From Spraguea lophii (lineage: Eukaryota > Microsporidia > Spragueidae): DNA of 64,000 nucleotides. Shown here one piece after another: positions 32,135-42,848 of the stretch; positions within the stretch are counted from its first letter, which is position 1, and each line of letters opens with the position of its first letter. The translations under genes were made by a program, and so were the position numbers. The notes beneath the pieces are model-generated. The model was not told the DNA's origin. It did not search any database and saw only the letters and a list, made by a program, of their open reading frames with translations. The stretch spans positions 62,001 through 126,000 of the forward strand of contig LDOQ01000010.1 of the NCBI GenBank assembly GCA_001887945.1, given 5' to 3'.

Positions 32135-33292
32135 TTATTTATATTCTATTGTATCATTTAAATTAACTCTAAATATCTTTTTATCATAAAATGATGAATA
32201 AAATAAAATATCATCTACTATCTCAATACCATAAGCCATAGATTCTGTTTTATATTCTTTTATAATATTTTTATTATTTATTATTTTTACACCATCGTAC
32301 ATAGAAGCAATAGCAAAACAATCTTTATATTTTTTTATTCTCCATGAACAGATATCTAATTTTTCTTTTAAAATAAAATGTTCTTTAGCATCTGTGTTAT
32401 TTATATTATTATTGTTAGTAATATCATTGGTGATATCATATATCTTATCTTTATTGTTAACATTATTACTATAATTATATAAATTATTATAACCAGTACT
32501 ACTACCTTTATTATTTTCATTATCTTCATTACCATTATCTTTATTACGATTTATTATTTTATTATTTCTTACATCTATTCTATATAAATTATCATATGTT
32601 CCTATTATGATTTCATTTCCGTATTCTTTTATTTCTGTTATATTTTGTAATATTTCTTCTTCTCCTGCTATATTTTTTATTACCATCTTATTTACCTTAT
32701 TATCTTCTATATGATATAAATAATCTCCTCCTGCATATATTCCATTTCCTACCATTACTGTCCATAATATATCTTCTGTTACTTTTATAGAAGATATATT
32801 ATTAAGAGTATTATTATCTATTATATTAACAGTACCACTAATATCTGTATATGCTATATTATTGTCATATTTAATATTATTACATATATGTAAATATGTG
32901 TTAATGGTTTTTGTTTCTAAAATATTTATAAGTTTTAAATTTTCATCTATCACAGAAATATCCTTGGCATTGCAACAATAAATAATATTATTGTTTGTAT
33001 ATTTTATATTGTTTATATTATTATTGTATGTACCTTTTATATTATTTATATCATATTTATTACTTATATCACTTATATTATCACTTCTATGATATGTATC
33101 TTTTATATTATGTTTAATATCTAGTGTACCAGAGGTTTCTATAAAATTTATTATTTCTAAATTTTTTGTTAAAGAATATATCTTTCCTTTACGATGGTTA
33201 TTTGTATCATTATATTCATAACATCCAACAATTATATTATCATTAAGAGATAAAATACAATCTATAGGTAAATCTAATGTAATATATTTCAT
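32135..33292 (-). CDS. DPH7: Dph7/WDR85-like beta-propeller
   Basis: Dph7 is the methylesterase step enzyme in diphthamide synthesis on translation elongation factor 2. The 385-residue product has weak WD-like blades. Those resembling Dph7 lie at the C-terminus: CSWRIKKYKDCFAIASMYDG and VKIINN, then TESMAYGIEIVDDILFYSSF and YDKKIF. They parallel the family's 'VWRLKWHP...LLAACMxxGFKI' and 'HxSLAYGxDW...xxSFYDxxxxxW'. Upstream blades (GKIYSL, ISGTVNIID, IYAGGDYLYHI) fit the same order. Asn-rich inserts separate blades. The Dph7 assignment rests mainly on the last two blades. An alternative is another, unrelated propeller. Confidence 0.65.
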   Translation of the reverse strand: MKYITLDLPIDCILSLNDNIIVGCYEYNDTNNHRKGKIYSLTKNLEIINFIETSGTLDIKHNIKDTYHRSDNISDISNKYDINNIKGTYNNNINNIKYTNNNIIYCCNAKDISVIDENLKLINILETKTINTYLHICNNIKYDNNIAYTDISGTVNIIDNNTLNNISSIKVTEDILWTVMVGNGIYAGGDYLYHIEDNKVNKMVIKNIAGEEEILQNITEIKEYGNEIIIGTYDNLYRIDVRNNKIINRNKDNGNEDNENNKGSSTGYNNLYNYSNNVNNKDKIYDITNDITNNNNINNTDAKEHFILKEKLDICSWRIKKYKDCFAIASMYDGVKIINNKNIIKEYKTESMAYGIEIVDDILFYSSFYDKKIFRVNLNDTIEYK

Positions 33293-33693
33293 AATAGGAT
33301 AATATTTTATAAAAAAATATAATGATAATATAAAATATAAAATATATTTTATTATACATGGGTTAGGTTGGGTTAGGTATTTATTATAGAATAGATTAAG
33401 TGGTTGTTTGATTAAAATGTTTATTATAAATAACCATTAGGAATATTAATATAAAAGTAGAATATAATAAATTTTTATTTAGTTTCTTTTTATTATATAT
33501 AAATATTTAAAATCTATATTTTCAATATGTAAGAATAAATATTATTATTTAAATAAAATTATAAATAGGAATATTTAATTTGTAAATAATAAATAAAATT
33601 ATAAGATGAAAAGAAATAACATTTAACTATCAAATGATATTTAATTACAATAAATAAAATAAAAATATTTAAAAAGAAATCCATTATTTTATT
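33293..33693. other. Intergenic region with telomere-like TTAGG motif
   Basis: AT-rich spacer containing GGGTTAGGTTGGGTTAGG at 33360-33378. No gene seen. Confidence 0.5.
33360..33378 (+). repeat. Short interstitial TTAGG-like repeat
   Basis: GGGTTAGGTTGGGTTAGG is exceptionally G-rich for this sequence and resembles a few units of a TTAGG telomere repeat. A complementary-orientation relative lies at 45429-45446, and single GGTTAGGTTA-type units lie near 38631 and 39750. Confidence 0.5.
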
Positions 33694-34641
33694 TTATACA
33701 CTTTCATTTTCTTGTTTAATACAATATCTACACACTGGACATCTATTACTAAAATTCAATAACCAATTATCTACACATACTGGATGGTAGTAGTGGTTAC
33801 ATTTTAAAATTCTTATATCTTCTTCTTCTTTATATTTTTGTAGACAAATAACACATTCATCAGTATTTGAATCTATTTCAGAAGAATATTTTCTTATCTC
33901 AATTTTATTAAGTTCTTCTTCGTTAGCAACATCTTTCGTAGGAATAAAAAATTGTGCTAAAAAATCTATAAATATTCTTGAGGGTCTCGTGTTCACCAGC
34001 AATGAATTTAAAATATTTTGTATTCTTCTATTTTCAGGGAGTGATGGTACTTCAATTGTAAAATTGAAATTATTGCTATTTTCTAATGATACGGTGTATA
34101 AGTATGATGTATAAACAGTAGGTCTTGCATTGTGATCTTGTTCTGGATTAGAGGTAAGAGGTGTGTTTTGTGATTCTCTTGTTTGTTGTGGAGTTTCTTG
34201 TCTAACCCTGCTATTTGGTGTTTGTCTGATTTTTCTTTTTTTCTTATCATTTCTAGAATTAGTAGTATCTACATTATTTGTATCAATGGATGGACGATCG
34301 CATGATATTCTATTATCCATTGGATATTCATAATCTATACTATCGTTATTTTCACTGCTCAATATACTCTTGCGTTGGTTACGTGAAGAAACTTTTTTAT
34401 TTTTCTTCTCATCTAAATTATATTTTTTATTTCGTCTCTTATTCTGTGTTATTGTACTTTTCTGTTTCTTTGTATCATTTTTTATATTATTTTCCATATC
34501 TTCTGCATTATCAATATTTCCATCTCTCTTTCTTTTTCTCTTATTATTATTTCTTTTTTTATTCATTTCTATTTTATTTAGATCTTCATTATTCTGCACG
34601 ATTTTATTGATATCCTTTTCTTTTTCTTTCTGCGTTTTCAT
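33694..34641 (-). CDS. RING-H2 finger protein, putative E3 ubiquitin ligase
   Basis: A 315-residue protein with a C-terminal RING-H2 domain: CVICLQKYKEEEDIRILKCN, then HYYHPVCVDNWLLNFSNRCP, then VCR. This gives the C-C-C-H-H-C-C-C zinc ligands of classic E2-binding RINGs, with the Trp expected in the E2-contact region. The N-terminal 140 residues are rich in Lys, Arg and Asn with several basic clusters (KKRNNNKRKRKRD), suggesting nuclear location. The middle contains a short beta-like segment of unknown fold. No membrane segment is present. Its substrate is unknown. CCCA directly precedes the ATG. Confidence 0.85.
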   Translation of the reverse strand: MKTQKEKEKDINKIVQNNEDLNKIEMNKKRNNNKRKRKRDGNIDNAEDMENNIKNDTKKQKSTITQNKRRNKKYNLDEKKNKKVSSRNQRKSILSSENNDSIDYEYPMDNRISCDRPSIDTNNVDTTNSRNDKKKRKIRQTPNSRVRQETPQQTRESQNTPLTSNPEQDHNARPTVYTSYLYTVSLENSNNFNFTIEVPSLPENRRIQNILNSLLVNTRPSRIFIDFLAQFFIPTKDVANEEELNKIEIRKYSSEIDSNTDECVICLQKYKEEEDIRILKCNHYYHPVCVDNWLLNFSNRCPVCRYCIKQENESV

Positions 34642-35841
34642 TGGGCCTAAATTTTATTATTTGTTTTAAAAAAAAGATTTATGGAAATAATGACATCTTT
34701 TTTCCTAGAATACATTTATTTTATTTTGTGATAAACAATAAAAAATATAATAAATGATTTATTAAGGTTCAAGAATATAACGTACCCCTTCATTTACTAT
34801 GAGAATCTAACTTTTTATAGTTTATTATAGAATACATATGTTTTAGAGTAACATAATAAGTAAATTTAATCATATTAATTGACTTTAATAATAGGTTAAT
34901 AAAAGATTATCTTCTTCTTTGATGGAAAACAGAAAAAAATGATTACTATAATTTGTTGTAAAAAATCATTATAGGATATATTATATATTTTCAATATTTT
35001 TATATAACAAATGAAATAATATAATAAACAAATAAAGGATAAATAAATTTTATATAATGGAATATTTTTCTTAAATTAAAAAATAATTGGTTATTTTAAA
35101 AGTTAAAAAAAAATAAAAATTTGATACGAATACTTACAAGAAATTTTTATTGGTAAAAAATACCACCATGCAACTTGTAAATTAAACATTAAAATATTTT
35201 TAAGAAACCTTGATTAGAAATATCTTGATACTTTGTAACAAATTGACATCTGAAACATATTTTGGATTAGACATGACAAATACGGAATATGGTGAAGATA
35301 GTAGTAAATATTATTAAATAAAACATATTTTTTTAATAATAGCCAAAAAAACTAAATGTACCAATATAGATAAAGTCTAAAAGAAATATTAGAATTTCTC
35401 GATTTAGAGTCTAATTCGTGGTCAAGGGTAAATTATATACAATGTGGTGTTTTATAAATTGTATAACAGATATATGTTTTTAATTAGAATAAAAAAATAT
35501 ATAACGGGTATGATTGAATATGCGCTATTTTCTATAAAAAAAACTAATGTAAAGAACCGATTGGCCCGGCGGACGTGGAGTGGTAACCAAACCACAAACT
35601 AGTGGGTTCGAATCCCTATCCAACCCAATTTTAAAATCCACTGATAAAATTTGATTATCACAATTATTAGACCAAATAAGCTTAGTTTTCTATATTGATA
35701 TACTTGGTTTATTTTATAATCATTATATGTTAGATGGAATACCTTTATATAAATATATAATTTTTTAAATTTAAAATAGTTAATTCTTCAAGATAGCCAT
35801 TTTTTCATAATAATAAATATTTTTTAATCCCAATATTTTCT
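34642..35841. other. 1.2 kb AT-rich intergenic region with a SINE head
   Basis: Contains the SINE head fragment at 35554-35627. A CCC motif and TATA-like A/T runs precede the frataxin gene. No other gene is seen. Confidence 0.5.
35554..35627 (+). mobile_element. SINE tRNA-like head fragment
   Basis: Reads TTGGCCCGGCGGACGTGGAG, then TGGTAACCAAACCAC and the intact B box GGGTTCGAATCCC. It is nearly the same as the head of the minus copy at 58627-59106. The family body does not follow. The stems of a working tRNA do not form, so it is not called a tRNA. Confidence 0.75.
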
Positions 35842-36264
35842 ATGTCAAACATTCCATCTAAAGATATATCTAAACCAACACTTAGTATCTATAATACTTT
35901 AACATCTCAATTGCTTAATGATATATACAATAAATTTGATAATATTTTTTCTACCAAAAAAAATCAAAACAAGATAGATTTAAATTTAAATAAACAGAGA
36001 AACCAAAATAATCAAGATAAAATAGATTTAGATTTAAATAATAATGTAATTACATGCAGAATAGAAAATATTGGTGAATACGTAATAAATAAACAACCAT
36101 CTATTTATGAAATATGGTTATCTTCCCCTATAAGCGGACCATCGAAATATAAATTGAAAATGGACAATAATTTTAAAAATAAACATACGTGGTTAAGTAA
36201 ATGTAATAAAAATATAATAAATCAATTAAATAGAGAAATAGAACAAATAGAGAAAATGGTATAA
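35842..36264 (+). CDS. YFH1: Frataxin (mitosomal Fe-S cluster assembly)
   Basis: Frataxin stimulates the cysteine desulphurase complex that builds Fe-S clusters, which in microsporidia takes place in the mitosome. The 140-residue product holds the family signature at residues 80-103: [20 protein letters not shown] and then GPSKY, matching the family 'YVINKQxPxxQIWLSSPxSGPxRY'. The N-terminal helix ([17 protein letters not shown]) is followed by an Asn/Gln-rich insert (residues 40-66) where the acidic iron-binding ridge would lie, so that ridge looks reduced. No clear cleavable targeting peptide is visible. CCC lies about 14 nt before the ATG. Confidence 0.92.
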   Translation: MSNIPSKDISKPTLSIYNTLTSQLLNDIYNKFDNIFSTKKNQNKIDLNLNKQRNQNNQDKIDLDLNNNVITCRIENIGEYVINKQPSIYEIWLSSPISGPSKYKLKMDNNFKNKHTWLSKCNKNIINQLNREIEQIEKMV

Positions 36265-36431
36265 TAATAATAAGAAAAAGATATATCTTAATTAGTAACA
36301 ATATAATTAAATAGATATAAAACTAATAAGACTATAAAAATAATCTATTAAGAAATATAAAGGTTACCATAGGTTACCCGATTAATTAAATAATTTAATA
36401 ATAAAAAATAATAAATCTATTTTATTGTTAT

Positions 36432-37169
36432 TTAATTGCTATTTATCAAAGTTTTCAACAGTTGGTATATCAACCCTTCTTCCCCATCTCTTATTATCTC
36501 TTTATCCACTTTTTTACATATTTCTTTTATTATTTCCACATACTTACACCCAAACCTACTATCATAATTCCCTATAATATAATATCCTGTCACATAATAC
36601 AAACATACTGCCAACACCATAGATCTCCTATCATTTTCATTATTTTTATAATTATCCAAATACACCATCAATTTTTCCAACAACCTTTTCACAACCTCCT
36701 CCTTTACAACAATTTTACTTTTTATACTAAATTTTCTACTTTCATACGAAATCAACATATTTTTCACCATTAAAGAATCTTTTATCTTTTTCCTTAATCT
36801 TTTAATATGATAACCATTATAAGATTTTATACTCTCACCATTTAAATATTTTATCCAACTCTTAACATTATCCCTCTTTCTAAAAAATGATAATACCTTA
36901 TTATATATTCTATCTATTTCACCATCACCACAAAATAATCCTTTATCAATAACCACTATTACACCATCCACCATAGTAATATAACCCATAATAGCAAGCT
37001 CCGCCAACAAACACACTCTTAAACTAACACATAATGGATCACATATCTTATATTGATATTTGCGTATAGAACATAAAATATATAATTCTTCTATCAAAAA
37101 TAAATTATACGTATTTTTATTATTGGGCTGGGAAGATATATTATCTCTCCTACGTAATCTAGAGGACAT
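36432..37169 (-). CDS. VPS74: Vps74/GOLPH3 family Golgi PI4P-binding protein
   Basis: Vps74/GOLPH3 binds phosphatidylinositol 4-phosphate on Golgi membranes and retains glycosyltransferases. The 245-residue product covers the whole GPP34 domain: NLFLIEELYILC, then DPLCVSLRVCLLAELAIMGY (with R51 at the PI4P-site position), WIKYLNGESIKSYNGYHIKR, LRKKIKDSLMVKNML, and RRSMVLAVCLYYVTG. The basic N-terminus (MSSRLRRRDN) matches the Arg-rich leader used for membrane or coatomer contact. CCC lies about 5 nt before the ATG. It indicates Golgi glycosylation control despite genome reduction. Confidence 0.9.
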   Translation of the reverse strand: MSSRLRRRDNISSQPNNKNTYNLFLIEELYILCSIRKYQYKICDPLCVSLRVCLLAELAIMGYITMVDGVIVVIDKGLFCGDGEIDRIYNKVLSFFRKRDNVKSWIKYLNGESIKSYNGYHIKRLRKKIKDSLMVKNMLISYESRKFSIKSKIVVKEEVVKRLLEKLMVYLDNYKNNENDRRSMVLAVCLYYVTGYYIIGNYDSRFGCKYVEIIKEICKKVDKEIIRDGEEGLIYQLLKTLINSN

Positions 37170-37315
37170 CTAAGGGTAATAAACAATATATTAATAAATA
37201 TGTTATAAACTATAATTTATTGTTATCACTCATTATGATTCATATATTATTATATTATCACTCGTATATTATTCGTATACTTATATATTATAACTCATAT
37301 ATTATCATATATAAT

Positions 37316-38329
37316 TTATATATCTGCATCATCCATATGTTGTGTTAATAAATCTATATTATAAAAAATATTATAAATACTATCATCATTATAATTTAAA
37401 GCATAGAAATTATTCTCATCTATAAAATTTTTTATAACCGTATTAAATTTTTTATCTTTATATTCTATTCTTCTATTTATATTCTTTATATCATTCTTAG
37501 TAGATATAAACATATAAGGGATATCAAACTGTGCTACTGTTATTAATGCTATAAGAATAGAAGAACTACCTATTGTATCTAAATTGTTAGTTATATTATT
37601 AGTGATATACGATGTATTGTTATTAGTGATATTAGTAATAATATTTTCATCATTATCATCAGTATTATTTATATTATCATCAATATTATTAACACTTACT
37701 TCACTGTCATCCATCGTATCATTACCATCATCACTCATCCTAGCACTATCATTAGAATATAAATAATATTTATCTATAAGATATAATATTACTGTATTAT
37801 AATTATGTTTTATATAATTTATTATATCTCTTACATCTTCATTATGAAGAAATAATTCTATCTGTCCTGGAAAATCAATAATTAAATCATTAGGATAATT
37901 ATCTAATATCTTTTGATCTATGATAAGATTTTTAATAATTTTAAAATATAAAAATAATCCTCCATTAGGACCATATCTATCTATAGAAGATAATATATTA
38001 TAATGATAATTATTATATATAGGATATGTATCATTAATATTTGATGTAGTGTTAGTTGTATTAGTATTTATTACTGTGTTATTACCATCATTAATACCAT
38101 TATTATTACATTCTCCTGTTATATATGATTCATAAGAATCTATACAATCATTTATATATTCTCTTATATCTATATCATATGTTAATTCTGTATTATTTAA
38201 TATATTCATAGGATCTAAGTTTACTGTTAATATATTTCTTTTATAATTCGTAAGATATTCTTTGTAATGGAAACAGAATGTAGATTTTCCAGAACCAGCA
38301 GGACCGAAGATAATTAATGCAGTGTTCAT
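37316..38329 (-). CDS. GPN3: GPN-loop GTPase, GPN3 type
   Basis: GPN3 is needed for assembly and nuclear import of RNA polymerase II. The 337-residue product has Walker A GPAGSGKST (9-17), the NLDP box (37-40), the defining GPN motif YGPNGG (119-124), and LIIDFPGQIELF as the switch II region. The C-terminus YNIDLLTQHMDDADI parallels the GPN3 ending '(H/Y)IDxAxQYGEDLE'. Two Asn/Asp/Thr-rich inserts are present (about residues 75-105 and in the middle of the insertion region). The N-terminal GPAGSGKST favours GPN3 over GPN1 and GPN2. Confidence 0.85.
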   Translation of the reverse strand: MNTALIIFGPAGSGKSTFCFHYKEYLTNYKRNILTVNLDPMNILNNTELTYDIDIREYINDCIDSYESYITGECNNNGINDGNNTVINTNTTNTTSNINDTYPIYNNYHYNILSSIDRYGPNGGLFLYFKIIKNLIIDQKILDNYPNDLIIDFPGQIELFLHNEDVRDIINYIKHNYNTVILYLIDKYYLYSNDSARMSDDGNDTMDDSEVSVNNIDDNINNTDDNDENIITNITNNNTSYITNNITNNLDTIGSSSILIALITVAQFDIPYMFISTKNDIKNINRRIEYKDKKFNTVIKNFIDENNFYALNYNDDSIYNIFYNIDLLTQHMDDADI

Positions 38330-38922
38330 AAATTTATTTATTAGGATAAAATTATTTTAAAAATAAAATATAATCAAATAAAAGATAGAATAATAATATT
38401 CATTGTTTTATAATACGATAAGGTGGATAATAAGTTTATATTCTATTATTATAATAATACGATAAGAAGAATAATATAATAAAAATTATTGGGATTAAAA
38501 TTATGTGTTTAGACAATCTTTAAACGAGTTGAAGTTGAAAAATATAAAAAATATGACTTAGTACTATATATGAATTGAAATCGGTTTACAAAACAAATAT
38601 AAAAATAATTTTATTTATACTAACCTAACACTAACATAATAAATATAACTAACTTTAATAATAAGATTATGATTGAGTTTAAGAGGGAATAGTTATATAC
38701 ATTCAATTTATTATGATTAAAAAAACAATAAAGAATATAAATAAAATATCATCTTTATCTAATAAATATTATTCTATAACATTTATAATTAAATTATAAT
38801 TAAATAATAATATATCTTTATATAATTTTATATTAATTATTCTTCATAAAGATAAACTAAACTAATTATTCTTTATAAAGATATATTATTTTATTATAAA
38901 TATTTCTTATATGCTATCATCT
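38330..38922. other. AT-rich intergenic region
   Basis: Divergent gap. It contains one TAACCTAACACTAAC near 38631 and a TATAAATA box at 38895-38902. No gene seen. Confidence 0.5.
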
Positions 38923-39642
38923 ATGGTAGAAAATACACATTCTTCTATAAAATATAATTATATCGATAATACCAACAATACTAATACAAGTAATAATAAA
39001 GGTATTAATAAACTAAAAATAATAATAATATGTTGTATAAATATAATATCTATTATCCTATGTATTATAAGTATAAGGATATTATATAATTTGTTTTTTT
39101 TTGTTAAGATAAAAGATAAATATACTTATTATCTATTAAGAAATAGATATGAGATAGAAAGAAAATATTTTAAGAATGCTTATATTAGTGAGAGAGAATA
39201 TTCATGTTATGGTGGGTATAAGGTATTTAATAGATATAATATAAAAGATGAAATATATTATATTTATGATAGGAAAAGTGAAGGTAATGTAATGGAGAAT
39301 AATATATTGGTCGTATGTAAGGATACGGTGAATCTTTGCAATGTTGATAATGTAGTAGAATATTTTAAATGTCGTAGAAAATATAATATTATTCAAGAGT
39401 TGTGGAGGGATGAGTGTAATCTGATATTTAAAAATTGTTATATTTTTATTATGGAATTAATAGGGATGGGTGATAAATATGATTTTAGAGAAAATAATGA
39501 TGGATTTTATTCTATGGGGTATATTAGTTATTGTGAAGAGAAAAGAAAGGCATATTTTATATGTGAGGAATATAGAAGTACTAATGTAGGTGATATTAAT
39601 CTTTTATATGATATATGTTTGATGGTAAATAATGAACAGTGA
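38923..39642 (+). CDS. Single-pass membrane protein, unknown
   Basis: Not recognised. The 239-residue product has one strong membrane segment (about residues 30-60: IIIICCINIISIILCIISI) after an Asn/Thr-rich N-terminus. About 175 residues with several cysteines and many Tyr follow, probably lumenal or extracellular. The start at 38923 is chosen over the ATG four codons upstream (38911). It puts the TATAAATA box at 38895-38902 exactly 20 nt before the ATG, as in the secreted families. No CCC signal is present. It could be a surface or endomembrane protein. Confidence 0.55.
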   Translation: MVENTHSSIKYNYIDNTNNTNTSNNKGINKLKIIIICCINIISIILCIISIRILYNLFFFVKIKDKYTYYLLRNRYEIERKYFKNAYISEREYSCYGGYKVFNRYNIKDEIYYIYDRKSEGNVMENNILVVCKDTVNLCNVDNVVEYFKCRRKYNIIQELWRDECNLIFKNCYIFIMELIGMGDKYDFRENNDGFYSMGYISYCEEKRKAYFICEEYRSTNVGDINLLYDICLMVNNEQ

Positions 39643-39953
39643 TATTATATGTTTTAGGATATGTTCTAGGGTTGGTGAAAAACAATGAACAACGATATTA
39701 TTATAAGTAATGATAATAATCTTTTATCTGGTATCTGATATCTATTTGAGGGTTAGGTTACTAGATATATAATTGATGCTGATTAAATGTTATATGTTGA
39801 TTAATCTTTATTTTTCTTTCTGGGTAAGTAATTATGGTATGTAATAATAAATTTATTATTTTATATTTTTGTTATTTTTTTATTCATCGCATGAATACTT
39901 TATAATATTTAATTGACGATATTTAACATTTTCTTGTATTTTTATGCATGCCC

Positions 39954-42848
39954 ATGCGTATATTGAATATTGCTGAGAAACCTTCAGTAGCAAGATCAAT
40001 ATCTAGTATATTATGTGGAGGAAATATGAATAAAAGGAGAGGTAAACATAAATATACTATGGTTTATGAATTTGATTATGATGGAAAAACTATGATATTT
40101 ACATCAGTTTTGGGGCATCTTTATAATTATGAGTTTGTTAAAGAAAATATAAATTATGGTGAAAATGAAAATAATACTATAAATTATGATGAAAATGAAG
40201 GTTGTAATAAATATAAAAATATTTATAATATGTTTAATGCACCAATAGGTAAGAAGGTTTTAGATTCTAAGATTGTAGATAATATATATTATAATTTAAG
40301 AAATATAGATAAAATATTGATATGGACGGATTGTGATAGGGAGGGAGAAAATATAGCACAGGAAATATATGATACTATTATAAAATCAAATAATGATAAG
40401 ATTAATAATAGGATGGTTATCAAAAGAATTCGATTTAGTGCAATAGAAAAAACACATTTAATTAATGCTATTCAAACTGAATGTGATATAAATTTAAACG
40501 AAGCGTATGCTGTAGATGCTAGAATGGAATTAGATCTTCGAATAGGTATAATTATGAGTAGGTTACAATCTAATTATTTTCGCGAACTTAATGAAAAATC
40601 TAATATTGGATTATTTGAACATAATAATATTTCAAAAGATAAAAATAAATTTATAATGGTGACATATGGACCGTGTCAAATTCCTACTCTTAATTTTGTG
40701 GTAGAGAGAGAAGATAGCATAATAAATTTTATCGAAGAAGATTTTTATTCGTTAGAAATCAACATAAAAAAGAAGATGGAAAATATTTTCAAATGGAATA
40801 GAAATAGGGTTTTTGATAAAAAATGTATAACACATTTATATGACTATCTTACAAATTCTGGAATAAATGAAAATGGTTGTAATAATATTGTTACTGCTAA
40901 AATTATAAATGTTGCAGAAACAACAGAAACCAGATTTAGACCGTTACCATTAAGAACTGTAGAATTACAAAAAATATGTACAAGACTTTTTAATGTATCA
41001 GCTTTTGACTTAATGAGTATATGTGAGAAATTATATATTAATGGTTATATAAGCTATCCTAGAACAGAAACAGATTGTTTTAAAGCAAATTTTAATTATA
41101 AAAATATAGTAGATAAAATTGCCAGTGATAAAGATCTTGGTGTACTCGTGGATAAACTAAAAAGAATAAATGGTAAAAATTCCGATTCTACAAATATAAA
41201 ATATTATGCAAGAAAAGGAAAAAATGATGATAATGCCCATTCACCCATTTATCCATTAAAATCAGGTGATAATCTAACAGATAAAATGCAAAGAAATATT
41301 TATTATTACATAGCCAACAGATTTCTAGCATCAATATCAAAAGATGCAAAAATTAGTAAAATAAAAGTCGAGTTAAATATGAAAGATGAAATATTTACAT
41401 GTACAGGTGTTAAAATATTAGAATATAATTATTTAGAAATATACAAATATGATAAAGTTACAGAAAAAGAAATAGATAAATTTACAATGGGAGAAGAATT
41501 CCCTATCCATAAAACCAATAATATAAACAATATAAAAATAACAGAAGGAAAAACCACACCACCAACATATTTAACAGAACCAGAACTTATTTCTCTTATG
41601 GATAAATATGGAATAGGTACTGACAGTACCATCCATGAACATATAAATAAGATTATAACAAGAAAATATTCTATAAAGAAAACCAATAAAATAGAACCAT
41701 TGCCATTGGGAAGAATACTTATACATGGATACAATAGAATTAATTGTTGTTATATTGATAACAATGATAACAACGGTAATAATGATGATATTGATGATGA
41801 CGAAGAGAATAAAACTAATACTGGTAATAATACTAATACTATTTTATATCCTCTTAATAAACCTATGCTTAGATCTAATTTGGAATTAAAACTAAAAGAA
41901 ATAGAAAAAGGAGCCATAATAAAAAATAAAGTAATAGAAGAAGAAATAAAAATATATAAAAGAATATTTAATATAATAGTAAATAATTTATATAAATTTA
42001 AAGAAGAGGTAGAAGATAATAACAATTATGTAACCACAATTAAAAATAACAATAAAAGAAATAATAATAGTAATAGAAGCAGTAATAATAGTAACAGTAA
42101 TAATAATAATAATAGAGATAATAATAGTAACATAGATAATAATAGAAGTATTGGTAATAACAATAGTAATAGAGGTAATAATAACAGAAATGGAATATGT
42201 AATATAAATAATAATAACAATACATATAACACTAATGGTAATAACACTAACAATAATACATATAACAGTAATAATACTATTAACGATCATAATACCAATC
42301 ATACTAACAATAATAATATTACTGATAGTAATAATAATAAAATTATATGTAAATGTAATATAGAATGTAAATTATCTATCGTTAATAAAAATAATGAAAA
42401 TAAAGGTAAATATTTTTATAGCTGTAAAAATTATCCTGATGGCTGTGATTATTTTATGTGGAAAGATACTGATAATATAAATAATCCAAGTGATAGATAT
42501 AATAATAATAGTAATACAGGTAATAGGTACAATGCTAATAATAACAGTAATATAAATAATAGATATAATACCAACGATAACAGTAATATAAGTAATAGAT
42601 ACAATGGTAATAAATATAATAATAATAATAACAATCACACAGGTAATAGATATAATAATACCAATAATCATATTAATACCACTAACAATAGAAGATATGT
42701 AAATAATGATTCTATTGATGATGATATAAAATGTAATTGTGGATATACTCCTAAATTATTAATATCTAAGACAGAGAAGAATAATGGTAGAGAATTTTAT
42801 AAATGTAATAGAGAATATAAACCTTGTAATTATTTTCAATGGAAATAA
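39954..42848 (+). CDS. TOP3: DNA topoisomerase III with two GRF zinc fingers
   Basis: Type IA topoisomerase III acts with RecQ-type helicases to dissolve recombination intermediates. The 964-residue product begins MRILNIAEKPSVARSI, then has the Toprim acidic cluster WTDCDREGENIA. The catalytic tyrosine is Y368 in YISYPRTET. Two C-terminal GRF-type zinc fingers follow: CKCNIECKL...FYSCKNYPDGCDYFMW and CNCGYTPKL...FYKCNREYKPCNYFQW. These resemble the tail of animal TOP3-alpha rather than yeast Top3. Two Asn-rich, microsatellite-encoded linkers surround the first finger. Two in-frame ATGs exist; 39954 follows CCC directly, and 39948 is the alternative. Confidence 0.93.
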   Translation: MRILNIAEKPSVARSISSILCGGNMNKRRGKHKYTMVYEFDYDGKTMIFTSVLGHLYNYEFVKENINYGENENNTINYDENEGCNKYKNIYNMFNAPIGKKVLDSKIVDNIYYNLRNIDKILIWTDCDREGENIAQEIYDTIIKSNNDKINNRMVIKRIRFSAIEKTHLINAIQTECDINLNEAYAVDARMELDLRIGIIMSRLQSNYFRELNEKSNIGLFEHNNISKDKNKFIMVTYGPCQIPTLNFVVEREDSIINFIEEDFYSLEINIKKKMENIFKWNRNRVFDKKCITHLYDYLTNSGINENGCNNIVTAKIINVAETTETRFRPLPLRTVELQKICTRLFNVSAFDLMSICEKLYINGYISYPRTETDCFKANFNYKNIVDKIASDKDLGVLVDKLKRINGKNSDSTNIKYYARKGKNDDNAHSPIYPLKSGDNLTDKMQRNIYYYIANRFLASISKDAKISKIKVELNMKDEIFTCTGVKILEYNYLEIYKYDKVTEKEIDKFTMGEEFPIHKTNNINNIKITEGKTTPPTYLTEPELISLMDKYGIGTDSTIHEHINKIITRKYSIKKTNKIEPLPLGRILIHGYNRINCCYIDNNDNNGNNDDIDDDEENKTNTGNNTNTILYPLNKPMLRSNLELKLKEIEKGAIIKNKVIEEEIKIYKRIFNIIVNNLYKFKEEVEDNNNYVTTIKNNNKRNNNSNRSSNNSNSNNNNNRDNNSNIDNNRSIGNNNSNRGNNNRNGICNINNNNNTYNTNGNNTNNNTYNSNNTINDHNTNHTNNNNITDSNNNKIICKCNIECKLSIVNKNNENKGKYFYSCKNYPDGCDYFMWKDTDNINNPSDRYNNNSNTGNRYNANNNSNINNRYNTNDNSNISNRYNGNKYNNNNNNHTGNRYNNTNNHINTTNNRRYVNNDSIDDDIKCNCGYTPKLLISKTEKNNGREFYKCNREYKPCNYFQWK
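42025..42345 (+). repeat. Asn-coding trinucleotide repeat tract in TOP3
   Basis: An imperfect AAT/AAC array with interspersed AGT and AGA codons. It encodes an Asn-dominated linker of about 100 residues before the first GRF finger. A second tract at about 42480-42710 lies between the two fingers. Open frames on the opposite strand here (Leu/Ile-only) are shadows of the repeat. Confidence 0.8.

Noticed and set aside
35554..35627. tRNA-like sequence with an intact B box
   Set aside because: The acceptor and anticodon stems do not pair and it matches SINE heads, so it is not called a tRNA gene. The same applies to the heads at 20693, 24342 and 58627.
42026..42634. Several minus-strand Leu/Ile/Tyr-only open frames
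   Set aside because: They are antisense readings of the AAT/AAC repeats in the TOP3 gene and have no independent support.
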